From Candidatus Aminicenantota bacterium (lineage in GTDB: Bacteria; Acidobacteriota; Aminicenantia; Aminicenantales; Aminicenantaceae): a DNA stretch of 44,023 bases. The position numbers were made by a program, and so were the translations under genes. The stretch is from assembly GCA_021162615.1 (NCBI GenBank), contig JAGGYH010000084.1:1-44023 (forward strand). The letters run 5' to 3'. Shown here in pieces: positions 32,758 to 42,259 of this stretch (its first letter is position 1; the number at the start of each line of letters is the position of its first letter). The notes below the pieces were generated by a model that was given only the letters and a program-made list of their open reading frames with translations, did no database searches and had not been told where the DNA came from.

Positions 32758-34833
32758 TTATTTCGTCTTAAGCTCAATCACCCCTTTTTTCTCAAGACTA
32801 TAGAAAAATTCTGCCGATTTTTCGGGCAGAGGACCGCCACATTCAGCCAGAACAGCCTGGGCTATCTCAAGCATGGTTCTTTTACCATCAATGAAATTGG
32901 CCAATTCCCAAGCAGCATACGGATACTTAAAAACCTCATGTGATTCGGGGAGACCGGAATCCATATCTACCTCCATCTGAGCCACCATGCCTTTTGCTTT
33001 TTTTGCAGGGATCAGTTTGCTCATCTTTTCTTCTTCTGGAGCTAATCCCAATTTCTGAGGCTTAATACCATGCTCTCTACACCAAAATTTATAAAATTCA
33101 TTAAGGGATTTTAATGACGCCTTCATTTCATTATTAAAATTAGCTGACTCGATTTCAATACTTCTTATCGCATCTTTATCATCTTCAGCTATTAACTGGA
33201 TAGTCTTTAAATTCGCAATTTCATGCTTGTAAGACTGCTCCATCGTTATGGCTGCTTTTTTATAGGCTGTATAAAGGTCAGCAGCTTCTGCCGTCTGTAT
33301 CAAATTTACGGAATACTCATACTTATCCGCTATTCTTCTCCGGCCTTTACCAGCCGACAAGGCCGCAAAAGTGCGGGCATCTTCCAGCTTGGCCCTTGTG
33401 ACCGTTATGGCGGAAACTGCAGCAATAAAGGCCACCCGCTTTAACTGAGTCGGATCACATTTATCAGGAGTATCCAGGCTGCTGTGGTAAAAATCATCAG
33501 GCCAGCAGTTGAAAAACGCCATCGGAATTTTAACATTGCTGTTACTGAAAACCATATGGTCGCTGCCCGAGTCAAAACCTATGATATTCAGGAGGAAAGG
33601 ATGCTGAGCACCTAAAGGGCTGGCTATCTGAAGAGCTAATTTTCCATAATAAGGGCTTACACCGTTGTTATTCATTTCCCGCGTTAGCTCTGCGAACTCT
33701 TGGATAATATCATTAAAAAAAGTGGGCCTAGCCCAAGCTGACCTACTGAGATAAAAAATTGAGCGGGTCTTGAATAAATTTTCACCGACCATGTCCATGT
33801 TGATACCGGCAAAGATACGTTCCATCTCATCCGGATGTTTCTTAACATATGCTCTTGAGCCGGAAAATTCAGGAACCCATAAAAAGCGGATACTCCTTCT
33901 CGGCTTTTTTATCACTCCCTTTTTGACTAGCTCAAGGATTGTTCTTCCTGTCTCCAGAGTACAGGCAACGCCGCTTAGGTTGTCATTGGCGCCCTGTTTG
34001 GCAATCCCTTCAAAAAGATGAGCAACAAGCAGTAGTTCCTGTTCCGATCTGTCTGTTCCTGGAATAAGGCCGGTTACCACTTCCAGTTTACCGGGATATT
34101 CTTTTGTTTCCACCTCCGCCTGGACAGTTATCTTTTTCCCTTGTTTAAGTTGGGCGATTAACTCCCGTCCTTTGGTGTAGCTAATCAGAAAACCGAACCC
34201 CCCCTTGGTGTTTTCTGCCGGATGGACGGAACTCCAGACCAGCATATCAGGATATCTTTCCGGGTATCTGACTTCGTAGGCTACTGCCCCGGCCGCCCCA
34301 TATTTATTGACAGCGGCTTTGAAGATTGAGCTGATATTGCCTTCGGAAATGACTACTTTCCCTGTCACATCTATGTCTTTATAACTTTCTTCACTGTTAC
34401 CGTGGGGAACATAGACCAGCTCTGTCTTCACATTGCTGCTTTTTGACCCTTTTGCCAGTGAAGCTGCCACCCTATCATGGTCGGCAATTACCTCTCTGCG
34501 GGGACTGGTGATGGTTAATCTGCCCCTGACCGCGTCCCACTGCGGATTGGAATCAAATTTCTCAACATGAACATCCGAGAAGCCGTATTGCTTCAGGATA
34601 TTAAGCATAAAATCCGTTTCTCGGTAATTTTCGAGGTACTCTCTTTCTGGTCTGTTCATCTCGTAGGGAGCCATCTGCATTATATTATTTACCTGTAACT
34701 GCCCTGATACTTCTGCAATAATTTCCCAGATAAGGTTCTCTTTCAGTAAAATTGTCTTCTGGGCCAAAGCACTTCCTGAGAACAGTAAGCATAAGGCAAT
34801 TAATAAAGAACTGATCTTCTTAAATGAAAACAT
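32758..34833 (-). CDS. Secreted M28-family metallopeptidase
   Basis: 691 residues with a signal peptide (1-24, ending ALAQ). After an N-terminal region with a PA-like insert (about 140-240), the M28 zinc domain shows all expected residues: H272 (VAHLFEG), D284 (ANDNLSG), E322 (PEFSGS, in place of the usual EE pair), D347 (NMDMVG) and H450 (YHSSLDTPD). The last 150 residues are helical and unassigned. M28 enzymes are zinc aminopeptidases or carboxypeptidases; this one probably trims extracytoplasmic peptides. AGAGGAGAG precedes the ATG. Confidence 0.87.
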   Translation of the reverse strand: MFSFKKISSLLIALCLLFSGSALAQKTILLKENLIWEIIAEVSGQLQVNNIMQMAPYEMNRPEREYLENYRETDFMLNILKQYGFSDVHVEKFDSNPQWDAVRGRLTITSPRREVIADHDRVAASLAKGSKSSNVKTELVYVPHGNSEESYKDIDVTGKVVISEGNISSIFKAAVNKYGAAGAVAYEVRYPERYPDMLVWSSVHPAENTKGGFGFLISYTKGRELIAQLKQGKKITVQAEVETKEYPGKLEVVTGLIPGTDRSEQELLLVAHLFEGIAKQGANDNLSGVACTLETGRTILELVKKGVIKKPRRSIRFLWVPEFSGSRAYVKKHPDEMERIFAGINMDMVGENLFKTRSIFYLSRSAWARPTFFNDIIQEFAELTREMNNNGVSPYYGKLALQIASPLGAQHPFLLNIIGFDSGSDHMVFSNSNVKIPMAFFNCWPDDFYHSSLDTPDKCDPTQLKRVAFIAAVSAITVTRAKLEDARTFAALSAGKGRRRIADKYEYSVNLIQTAEAADLYTAYKKAAITMEQSYKHEIANLKTIQLIAEDDKDAIRSIEIESANFNNEMKASLKSLNEFYKFWCREHGIKPQKLGLAPEEEKMSKLIPAKKAKGMVAQMEVDMDSGLPESHEVFKYPYAAWELANFIDGKRTMLEIAQAVLAECGGPLPEKSAEFFYSLEKKGVIELKTK

Positions 34834-34945
34834 AAGGAACTCTCCTCTAAATTAATTTGGATTTTTTGGTTTTGTTAAACAATTCTGAATAATTTAATAT
34901 ATACTCAAAATACAAATTTATACAATTTTCCACTTCACCACTGCA

Positions 34946-35137
34946 TCAATCAGCTCGCGGCTCACCAGACTGACCTGGGAATAGCTTATCCGCCTGCCAA
35001 TCAACTGCATTGAGATCATGGAAAGAGTCAGGGTGCCGATTCACCTCGTAATACTGCACGCCTCTTGACACTTCTTCAATCCACAGCCTAATCAACTCTT
35101 TTGTGCTTATATTATCGTATCGATTCATAGATCCCAC
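34946..35137 (-). CDS. Small hypothetical protein, uncertain
   Basis: 63 residues (MNRYDNISTKELIRLWIEEV, then a polar C-terminus) with no recognised family. A second minus-strand frame overlaps its 3' end (about 35020-34920) and encodes a plausible SLVSRELIDAVVKWKIV ending, so the original gene may have been one longer protein now frameshifted. There is no strong ribosome site. The surrounding stretch 34834-35296 has no other gene. Confidence 0.3.
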   Translation of the reverse strand: MGSMNRYDNISTKELIRLWIEEVSRGVQYYEVNRHPDSFHDLNAVDWQADKLFPGQSGEPRAD

Positions 35138-35296
35138 TTATATATTTTATTAATATTATTATTTTATTAGTAGACAAATCTTTCATGTGACAGATTCATT
35201 TGAAAAGCGCTGAAGCTATGGTATTACTGTGTGCATTTTCAGTTATAGGGTGGTACCTTATGGAGCGTCCCCATTTTATTTTGGTTTTGGCATCTT

Positions 35297-37831
35297 TTAT
35301 ATCCTCATCTTGTATATTTCTTTTGCAATCTCAATTCGGCATTTAGAACCTTTTTCACTTACAAAAGTGACCTCGCCACCCAATTGATGCCTGGCCAGAT
35401 CAATCACCATTTGCAACCCCAAATGGCCGTCTTTTTCCACATCAAAACCTTCGGGGAATCCTGCGCCATTGTCGGAGACTTCAATGATCATCCTTTTTTG
35501 AGCATCCCTTTTTAAAACCACCTGGATCTCTCCCTTCTTTTCGGCAGAAAAAGCGTGCTTCACCGCATTGGTGAGCAGTTCATTCAATATCAATCCAAGC
35601 GGAACTGCCGTATCGATCAAAACAGGCATATCTTCGGGCGCATAAAAATGAAATTGAATTTTATCACCTTCCGAAAGAAAACTTTGCCGGATCATAGAAA
35701 TTAAGCTGCTGAAATAGGATTTCAGATTCAAAGAAGACAAATCCTGTGATTCGTACAGTTTTTGATGCACAAGAGCCATTGAACGAATTTTCAGTTCAAT
35801 TTCCCGGAAGGCGGTTTGTACCGTTTCATCCGGCATGGTTCGCGCCCTGAGCCGCAGCATGGCGGAAATCACCTGCATGTTGTTTTTGGTCCGGTGATAG
35901 AGTTCGCGGAGCAGCACTTCTTTTTCCTTAAGGTCTTTTTTAATTTGTTCTTCGGCCTGTTTTTGTTCCGTGATGTTTTCGGAAATAACCAAAACGCCGC
36001 GCCGGCCTTTTCCTATGTTGATTGGATATTTCCCTGTCCTAAACCAGATCTGTCTATCCTGACTGTCCGTTCCAAGTTCGATCAGATGTTTCGGCTGAGC
36101 GGTTTTAATTACCTCTTTATCATTAGCCAGCCAATTCTGAATCTGTTTTGGATCTACTCCGAATCGGCGATGCAGGTCGGATTGGCGCTGACCCGTGACA
36201 TCTTCAACAGACAGGTTATAGAAATTTGCCATGACTTTATTGGCTAACAGAATTCGAGAATCTTTATCCTTTACAAATATGACAGACGGATTGGTATTGA
36301 GCACCTGACGCAGCAGGTATTCACTCTGCTTTAACCGCTCTTCTGAGCGCTTGCGTTGGGTGATATCAGTGAATATTGTTGCAAATTTTCCTTTTTCCGG
36401 ACAATATACCGAGATATGGAAATATTTTTTCATCGGCGGAAAATATTCTTCGAATGTCACACTTTTGCCTGTTTCTGCCACATTTGCGTAAATATCAAGA
36501 AATGGAGCTTCTTTTGTTCCGTAAAGTACGGTTGCCAGTTTTCCTATGGCGTATTCGGGTTTTATATTGAGATATTTTTCAGAAGCCGGATTCGTTTCAA
36601 TTATTCGATAATCAATTGCTTTCGCTTTCTTGTTATAGACAATTTCGTGGAGATAGACACCTTCTCTCATTTCTGAAAATAGCAAACGGAATTTTGCCTC
36701 GCTTTCCTTCAGCACCTTTTCCGTTTGCTTTCGTTCGGTGATGTCTCGTATAGTAACATGAATTATCTGTTTATTTCCAAGTGCATATTGACAGGGAGTT
36801 GCTTCGGCAAAAAAAACAGACCCGTCCTTTCTTTTAAACTTTGTCTCTACGGTTAACATATCTGTTTTTTTCATCGCAGATAATACTTGTTTTGAATAAA
36901 TGAGTTCATCTTCGGTATGTAAATCTGTTACCTTTTTTCCCAGCAGTTTATCTCTTGAATAGCCAAACACTTCCACCGCATGCTTATTAGCATCCAGGAT
37001 ATTCATATCAAAATCATGGAGCAGAATCGCATCGGGTGAAAATTGAAATATCTGTTTGAATCTTTCTTCATTTTCCCGCAGCGCCGTTTCCGCCTTTTTG
37101 CGTTCGGTGATATCTAGCATGGAGACCACGCTTTGCTTAGTGCCGGGAATCATGGCAACAAAAAGAATGGCATTTCTGATTTCTCCTTTGGCATTGATCA
37201 GGCGCACTTCATATTTTCTTTCAACCGAATTCGGATTTTCTCTGCACGCCTTATGCCGGCTCAGCATCAACGCCAAATCTTCTTTGTGAACGAATTCGGT
37301 CCAGCGTTTCCCGATAAGCCGGTCAGGGGAATATCCGGTAACTTCTTCACATTCATTATTGGCAAGTACAATAGTCGTATCTTCGTCAATGATTATGGTT
37401 GCCGTTCCGGTGGCTTTAAAAACAGCTCCGTACTTCCGCTCGCTGTTTTCAATTATCTCTTCCGATTGGGCACGTAGTTTCAAGAAAGAATTTATCCGTG
37501 ACTGGAACTCGGCTTTCCCGACAGGCATTCGGATAATGTCATCAAAACATTTGCTCAGCCAGGGTTCAGCCGGCGCTTTTAGGGGCAAAAGGGCCAGAAT
37601 AGGTAGATATGGCCCGGCTGATTCCTTTATTTCTTTCAGGAATGAGCAGACCTTTGGGCCGGTCATTTCGTCCACAAGAACAGCATCGGCTTTCTTTACA
37701 AGCTCCATTCTGTCGGTGCCGGTAAGTTTTTTTACCCGGTGTCCTTCCTTTTGCAGTAAATCGGCGAGCAGATTATAATCGGTCGGGTTTTTTACCGAAA
37801 GAAGAATAGTTCTCTTTTTCATAACGCTCAC
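35297..37831 (-). CDS. Multi-PAS sensor histidine kinase (HisKA_2 type)
   Basis: 844 residues, no transmembrane segment, so a soluble sensor. Residues 5-120 resemble a response-regulator receiver domain but lack a clear C-terminal Lys. Four PAS domains follow (about 130-250, 255-375, 380-490, 500-625), several ending in DITERK linkers. The kinase core begins at about 635: His646 in LRELYHRTKNNMQ is the phosphorylation site of the HisKA_2 group, and ELLTNAVKHAF and DNGAGFPEGF are N and G boxes of HATPase. No response-regulator gene adjoins it. The GTG at 37831 is taken as start; an ATG at 37822 is possible. Confidence 0.87.
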   Translation of the reverse strand: MSVMKKRTILLSVKNPTDYNLLADLLQKEGHRVKKLTGTDRMELVKKADAVLVDEMTGPKVCSFLKEIKESAGPYLPILALLPLKAPAEPWLSKCFDDIIRMPVGKAEFQSRINSFLKLRAQSEEIIENSERKYGAVFKATGTATIIIDEDTTIVLANNECEEVTGYSPDRLIGKRWTEFVHKEDLALMLSRHKACRENPNSVERKYEVRLINAKGEIRNAILFVAMIPGTKQSVVSMLDITERKKAETALRENEERFKQIFQFSPDAILLHDFDMNILDANKHAVEVFGYSRDKLLGKKVTDLHTEDELIYSKQVLSAMKKTDMLTVETKFKRKDGSVFFAEATPCQYALGNKQIIHVTIRDITERKQTEKVLKESEAKFRLLFSEMREGVYLHEIVYNKKAKAIDYRIIETNPASEKYLNIKPEYAIGKLATVLYGTKEAPFLDIYANVAETGKSVTFEEYFPPMKKYFHISVYCPEKGKFATIFTDITQRKRSEERLKQSEYLLRQVLNTNPSVIFVKDKDSRILLANKVMANFYNLSVEDVTGQRQSDLHRRFGVDPKQIQNWLANDKEVIKTAQPKHLIELGTDSQDRQIWFRTGKYPINIGKGRRGVLVISENITEQKQAEEQIKKDLKEKEVLLRELYHRTKNNMQVISAMLRLRARTMPDETVQTAFREIELKIRSMALVHQKLYESQDLSSLNLKSYFSSLISMIRQSFLSEGDKIQFHFYAPEDMPVLIDTAVPLGLILNELLTNAVKHAFSAEKKGEIQVVLKRDAQKRMIIEVSDNGAGFPEGFDVEKDGHLGLQMVIDLARHQLGGEVTFVSEKGSKCRIEIAKEIYKMRI

Positions 37832-38018
37832 ATCATGTTGAACTTCCTTGCAAATATCTGTTTTTTGGTTGCTGCTGATTTTTCTTCCATTTTATCAAAT
37901 TTCCGCCCTCAAAGCGACTTCACCATTAATAATATACGCAAAAAATACGTCCGGTCAAAAAGAAACCCGCAAAAAAGAGAAAACACCAGAAAACCAGTCT
38001 TTATGAGGCTTAAAAAAG

Positions 38019-38086
38019 AAAAGAGATCTCCCTTCGTCCCCCTGAACTAAGGGAGTTTAGAATATTACATATATTCTGATAGTTGC
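38019..38086. repeat. Second dispersed repeat (R2), copy 2
   Basis: Counterpart of 29571-29640. CTCCCTT (38028-38034) and AAGGGAG (38049-38055) are inverted arms around CGTCCCCCTGAACT, followed by the shared 24-mer core. No gene covers 37832-38301; this repeat and the R1 copy fill most of it. Confidence 0.6.
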
Positions 38087-38134
38087 TCATCCGCCATAGA
38101 GAGCTGAGCCTGAGGAGGAGGGGGGGATTGCTAA

Positions 38135-38287
38135 TTAACCTGGATTATTCATAAAAAAATGGCGATTGAAAATAAAAATCATAACAAGAAAAATGTGCAG
38201 AGATTGGTTCTTGATAAAATCTTGCATATCGCTTGAACAAAATGAATAATAAATACATTATCATCTTTATGAATAGGTCATGTTGAT
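38135..38287. repeat. Short complete R1 element upstream of the M24 peptidase gene
   Basis: About 153 bp from TTAACCTGGATTATTCATAA (38135-38154) to TGAATAGGTCATGTTGA (38270-38286). ATGGCGATTGAAAAT follows the left end, as in the longer element at 17082. The right half matches 31612-31690. It contains no gene and ends 15 nt before the peptidase start. Confidence 0.8.
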
Positions 38288-38301
38288 TAAAGGAGGATCA
38301 C

Positions 38302-39684
38302 ATGTTTAGCGCAAAAATCTACAAGGAGCGCCGGCAACGGCTTAGAACCCAAGTCTCTTCAGGTTTAATCCTTTTGCTAGGAAACGACGAAAGCCCTATG
38401 AACTACCTGGATAATCCATATCCTTTCCGTCAGGACAGTTCTTTTTTGTACTTTTTTGGCCTGTCTTATCCTGGTCTGGTTGGTGTAATCGATGTTGAAG
38501 AAGGGCGGGACATCATTTTGGGAACAGACCTGACTGTGGAAGACATCGTTTGGATGGGGAAACAGCCCAGCCTCGAGGAGAACTGCGCCAGAGCAGGGGT
38601 TAAAGAAACTTTGGATATGGCAGAAATCAAAAACCTTCTCACCGAAGCGCGTTTAAAAAAGCGGCCAATCCATTTTCTCCCGTCCTACCGCTGCGAACAT
38701 ATCCTTAAATTGTCAGATTGGCTGGAAATGCCGCAGGAGAAGGTCGAGAAATCCGCATCCATTGAGCTCATTATGGCTGTTGTGGATCAGAGACAATGCA
38801 AAACACCAGAAGAAACAGAAGAAATTGGAAAAGCTGTGAATATTTCCGCTGATATGCATCTTAAAGCCATGAGGATGGCCCGACCAGGCATCACTGAAGC
38901 TCAGATAGCTGCAGCCGTTCACCAAGTTGCGCTGGCTGCGGGAGGACAAATCTCTTTTCCGATCATAGCTACAGTTAACGGGCAAATACTTCACAATCAT
39001 AGTTATGACAACGTCCTTAAGAGCGGGCAGATGTTTCTTTTAGATGCTGGGGCTGAAACAGCCATGGGTTACGCCGGTGACCTGTCCAGCACCATGCCCG
39101 TGGACAAACATTTCACTCCACGCCAAAAGGAGATCTACCAGATCTGCCTAAACGCCCATGAAGCTGCCATTGCTGCTTTGAAACCGGGTATACCCTTCAA
39201 GGATATCCATCTCTTAGCCTGTCGAGTCATTGCTCAAGGATTAAAAGATCTGGGTTTCATGAAGGGAGATGTAGAGGAAGCAGTGGCTGCAGGCGCTCAT
39301 GCCCTGTTTTTTCCATGCGGGACAGGGCATATGATGGGACTTGATGTTCACGACATGGAAAACCTTGGGGAAACGTATGTTGGGTACTGCGGTAAGGAAA
39401 AAAGCACCCAATTCGGACTCAAATCTCTCCGGCTGGCCAGAAAACTAGAGCCCGGATTTGTCATCACCATTGAACCTGGGATCTATTTTATCCCCGAGTT
39501 AATCAATATGTGGAAAGCAGAAGGCAAATTCACCCAGTTTATAAATTACGATAAGGTTGAAACCTACAAGGACTTTGGTGGCCTTCGGAACGAAGAGGAC
39601 TTTTTGATTACCGAGGATGGTTACCGCCTCTTGGGAAAGCCTATCCCCAAGACCATCGAAGATGTGGAAGCCATGAAAGCTTGA
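38302..39684 (+). CDS. pepP: Xaa-Pro aminopeptidase (M24B)
   Basis: 460 residues. An AMP_N domain (about 1-150, LLLGNDESPMNY and FRQDSSFLYFFGLSYPG) precedes the creatinase-fold M24 domain. The dinuclear metal ligands are present: D248 (LLDAGAE), D260 (YAGDLSST), H343 (GTGHMMGLDVHD), E391 (TIEPGIYF) and E431 (GLRNEEDFLIT). It removes an N-terminal residue before proline, complementing the DPP IV and M28 peptidases of the window, though probably in the cytoplasm since no signal peptide is seen. AAAGGAGGA lies 4 nt before the ATG. Confidence 0.92.
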   Translation: MFSAKIYKERRQRLRTQVSSGLILLLGNDESPMNYLDNPYPFRQDSSFLYFFGLSYPGLVGVIDVEEGRDIILGTDLTVEDIVWMGKQPSLEENCARAGVKETLDMAEIKNLLTEARLKKRPIHFLPSYRCEHILKLSDWLEMPQEKVEKSASIELIMAVVDQRQCKTPEETEEIGKAVNISADMHLKAMRMARPGITEAQIAAAVHQVALAAGGQISFPIIATVNGQILHNHSYDNVLKSGQMFLLDAGAETAMGYAGDLSSTMPVDKHFTPRQKEIYQICLNAHEAAIAALKPGIPFKDIHLLACRVIAQGLKDLGFMKGDVEEAVAAGAHALFFPCGTGHMMGLDVHDMENLGETYVGYCGKEKSTQFGLKSLRLARKLEPGFVITIEPGIYFIPELINMWKAEGKFTQFINYDKVETYKDFGGLRNEEDFLITEDGYRLLGKPIPKTIEDVEAMKA

Positions 39685-39882
39685 GAGAACACATGGGAAA
39701 GGGAAGCCTGGAAACTTGGTGATATATCCTGCCCAATTTCCATCTGGGGAGAATAATAAGATAACATGATGATGTGAAGCACCTCCCGCGACCCTGATTA
39801 ATACTTCTTGACAGGTTGAGGTTTCTGATTTATGTTGTTTTCATCTCAATCGACGATCTCAACCACTGGATTGAGCCCCCCG

Positions 39883-41022
39883 TTAGCCACCGAGCTCAGT
39901 GATCAGTTCGTGGATGCGGTCCAGCCCTGGGCGCAGATAGTCCGGAGGCAGGCCGAAGCTGATTCGGAGATGATGGTCCAGGCCGAAGTGATCGCCGGGT
40001 ACGATAAGCACGCTCTTCTCCCGCATGAGACGATCTACAAGTTCAGTCGAATTGATATTCAAGTGGTAGCGCACAAAAGCGATGGCGGCCGCCTGCGGGG
40101 GGACCACACTGAATGTTCCCTCGTGTTCTTTCATCCAAGCGTCAAGGATCGGATAGCCCCGGCGGATGTAATCACGGCCGCGCTGAAGGAGACGCGGGCG
40201 CACTTCAGGCGATAGAGCAATGGCTGCCAGTTTATTGGACAGTGTAGCTGCGCTGATGGTTGTGTATTCGTGACGGGCCCAGATATCGTCCACTGTCTCC
40301 GCGGGTCCCACCACCCAGCCGATGCGTACGCCGGGGATGCCGTAGGCCTTGCTCAAGCTGTTGTGAGCCAGCACCTTGGGGTAACGTCCCCAGAAAGAAG
40401 GTGTCTGCGTGTCGGTCAATCGTTCTCCGCCGCTGTACACCTCGTCGGCAAGGATCCACGCCCCGACTCTGTCTGCGACAGCGATAACAGCGTCCATCTC
40501 GGCTTCAGTCAAAATGCGGCCGGTGGGGTTGTTGGGATTGCAGACAGCGATGAGTTTGGTCTTATTGGAAACGGCCTTATTCAATTCGTCCAGGTCGGGA
40601 GCCCAGCTTTCTTCCTCTTTCAGGTTGAAGGTCTTGACCCGGAAACCCAGGTTGTGGGCGATACCCCAAATCTGCATATAGTTGGGCAGCATCATCACCA
40701 GTTCTTCCCCCGGGCGGAGCAGAGTCTGGAGAGTGATGAAATTCGCCTCGGCACAGCCCACGGTCACGAGCACGTTGTCAGCGGCTGCATTGGGATAAAG
40801 GGCGGCGATCCGCTCCCGCAGCTCGATAATCCCGTTGGCCTGGGCATAGTTCAGCTCGGTGGACAGCAGGTTGTCAATCGCAGCCGGATCATCCACCAGC
40901 TCGCGGACCGGCATAGGATGAACACCGCTCTCTGAAAGGTTGTAGTCAACGGCATTCTCCCATTTGGACATCATCCGTTCCATCAAAAAAGGCTGGAAGC
41001 CGGATTTTTCTTTAGCTGTCAT
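39883..41022 (-). CDS. PLP-dependent aminotransferase, class I/II
   Basis: 379 residues, fold type I. ANGIIELRERIAALYP, AVCNPNNPTGRILTEAEMD, ILADEVYSGGERL and the PLP lysine K225 in NSLSKAYGIPGVRIGW are all present, with HHLRISFG holding the C-terminal substrate Arg. The amino donor cannot be fixed from sequence. It is visibly GC-richer than the genes to the left, consistent with acquisition. The adjacent gene, on the same strand 222 bp upstream, is an ornithine-cyclodeaminase family member, so both may act on the same amino acid. GGAGGAG precedes the ATG. Confidence 0.88.
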   Translation of the reverse strand: MTAKEKSGFQPFLMERMMSKWENAVDYNLSESGVHPMPVRELVDDPAAIDNLLSTELNYAQANGIIELRERIAALYPNAAADNVLVTVGCAEANFITLQTLLRPGEELVMMLPNYMQIWGIAHNLGFRVKTFNLKEEESWAPDLDELNKAVSNKTKLIAVCNPNNPTGRILTEAEMDAVIAVADRVGAWILADEVYSGGERLTDTQTPSFWGRYPKVLAHNSLSKAYGIPGVRIGWVVGPAETVDDIWARHEYTTISAATLSNKLAAIALSPEVRPRLLQRGRDYIRRGYPILDAWMKEHEGTFSVVPPQAAAIAFVRYHLNINSTELVDRLMREKSVLIVPGDHFGLDHHLRISFGLPPDYLRPGLDRIHELITELGG

Positions 41023-41244
41023 AAGCTCCTCCTCAAGATATTTAAGCCTTGCACGCTCACTCTTCAGCGTGTATTACATTATATCTTATATACCACATTT
41101 CTGTCTGAAGAGCCAGAAGGATGCTTTGGGAGCTGGATGTGAATGTCAAATCATCACACCTGAAAACCGGCATTTTCCATGGACCTTGCAAAAGACATGA
41201 GGACATCAAGGATGAGTCACCGGGTTATGTCATACAAAACCCAG

Positions 41245-42201
41245 CTATTCCATGATTTCCAAGGCATGATAGACGGCCTTGGCGATCTGAATGTCTTGAA
41301 CTGCCACCCCGGTCAGGTCTGCGATGGTAATCTGTTCCTCGGATGTTCTGCGGAGTTCTGGACGGACGATCACGTTCCCCAATTCCACGATCCGCTCTTT
41401 TTCCAGCACTCCGGCCTTCAGGGCCTGATGGATCTCACCCCGCACGAGACACTGGCTGATACTGTCGGCGACGACGATATCGGCTTTTTGGAGAATTTTT
41501 GGATCCAGCTCAATCTTCTCCGGAGTGTCCGATCCCATCGCGGTAATATGCGTTCCCTTACGGACCTTATCGGCGGACAACAAAGGAGATTTAGAGGGTG
41601 TTGCCGTGACGATAAGATTGCAGTGAGCGGCAATATCTTCGGTATTCAAAGTCGTTTGGATGCGGTATTCCAAAGGTTCCATGTCCTTTCTGTACTCGTC
41701 CAGTTCGTTCTGATTCATGCCCCACACCATGACATCCTTGCAGTCAATGACAGACGCTAAATATTCAAGCTGCATTCGGCCTTGGGTGCCAGCACCTATG
41801 ACTCCTATACAATCGATGTTTTTCGGAGCCAGATATTTAGCGCTTACAGCGCCTGCGGCTGCGGTACGTACGTTCGTGAGATGGCACTCGTCCAGAAGAG
41901 CACAGGCCAGCTCGCCTGTTCCTTTTTTAAAAAGCAGTATGAGTCCATCACTTGTATACCGGCTTGAAGAGGGACTCTCGAAAAATCCGGAAGCGATTTT
42001 GATGGCATAATAATCATCATCTAAGAGATAGCCGTATTTTATGTGGACATCGCCTGGAGGCTCTTTGAAAAGCAGCTCCCCAACAGGAGGGATCACTGCT
42101 TTGCCTTGGGAATAGGCAACAAATCCTTCTTCGATCTCTTGGATGGGTTGAAGTGACTTCAATACGCCCTTGATTTGAGCGAGATTATAAATTTTATTCA
42201 T
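41245..42201 (-). CDS. Ornithine cyclodeaminase/mu-crystallin family protein
   Basis: 318 residues. The NAD-binding motif GVIGAGTQGRMQLEYL lies at about 130-145, preceded by LTNVRTAAAGAVSAKYLA and followed by ATPSKSPLLSADKVRKGTHITAMGSDTPEKIELDP and CLVRGEIHQALKAG, all typical of the OCD/mu-crystallin superfamily. Members include ornithine cyclodeaminase, alanine dehydrogenase (archaeal type) and ketimine reductases; which applies here is unclear. AAAAGGAGATCTGAA precedes the ATG. It points toward the aminotransferase. Confidence 0.88.
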   Translation of the reverse strand: MNKIYNLAQIKGVLKSLQPIQEIEEGFVAYSQGKAVIPPVGELLFKEPPGDVHIKYGYLLDDDYYAIKIASGFFESPSSSRYTSDGLILLFKKGTGELACALLDECHLTNVRTAAAGAVSAKYLAPKNIDCIGVIGAGTQGRMQLEYLASVIDCKDVMVWGMNQNELDEYRKDMEPLEYRIQTTLNTEDIAAHCNLIVTATPSKSPLLSADKVRKGTHITAMGSDTPEKIELDPKILQKADIVVADSISQCLVRGEIHQALKAGVLEKERIVELGNVIVRPELRRTSEEQITIADLTGVAVQDIQIAKAVYHALEIME

Positions 42202-42259
42202 TTCAGATCTCCTTTTCCGGTTTACAACAATTATAGAATCAATGGCAGATGTTTACAAA

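Noticed and set aside
40270-40935. Plus-strand open frame of 221 codons
   Set aside because: It lies opposite the GC-rich aminotransferase, where spurious long frames are expected; no family features.
38302-42201. Ectoine-degradation cluster (M24 peptidase, aminotransferase, OCD-family protein)
   Set aside because: The M24 protein has the AMP_N domain and ligands of a true Xaa-Pro aminopeptidase, and no deacetylase, dehydratase or ectoine transporter is present. The resemblance is by gene class only.
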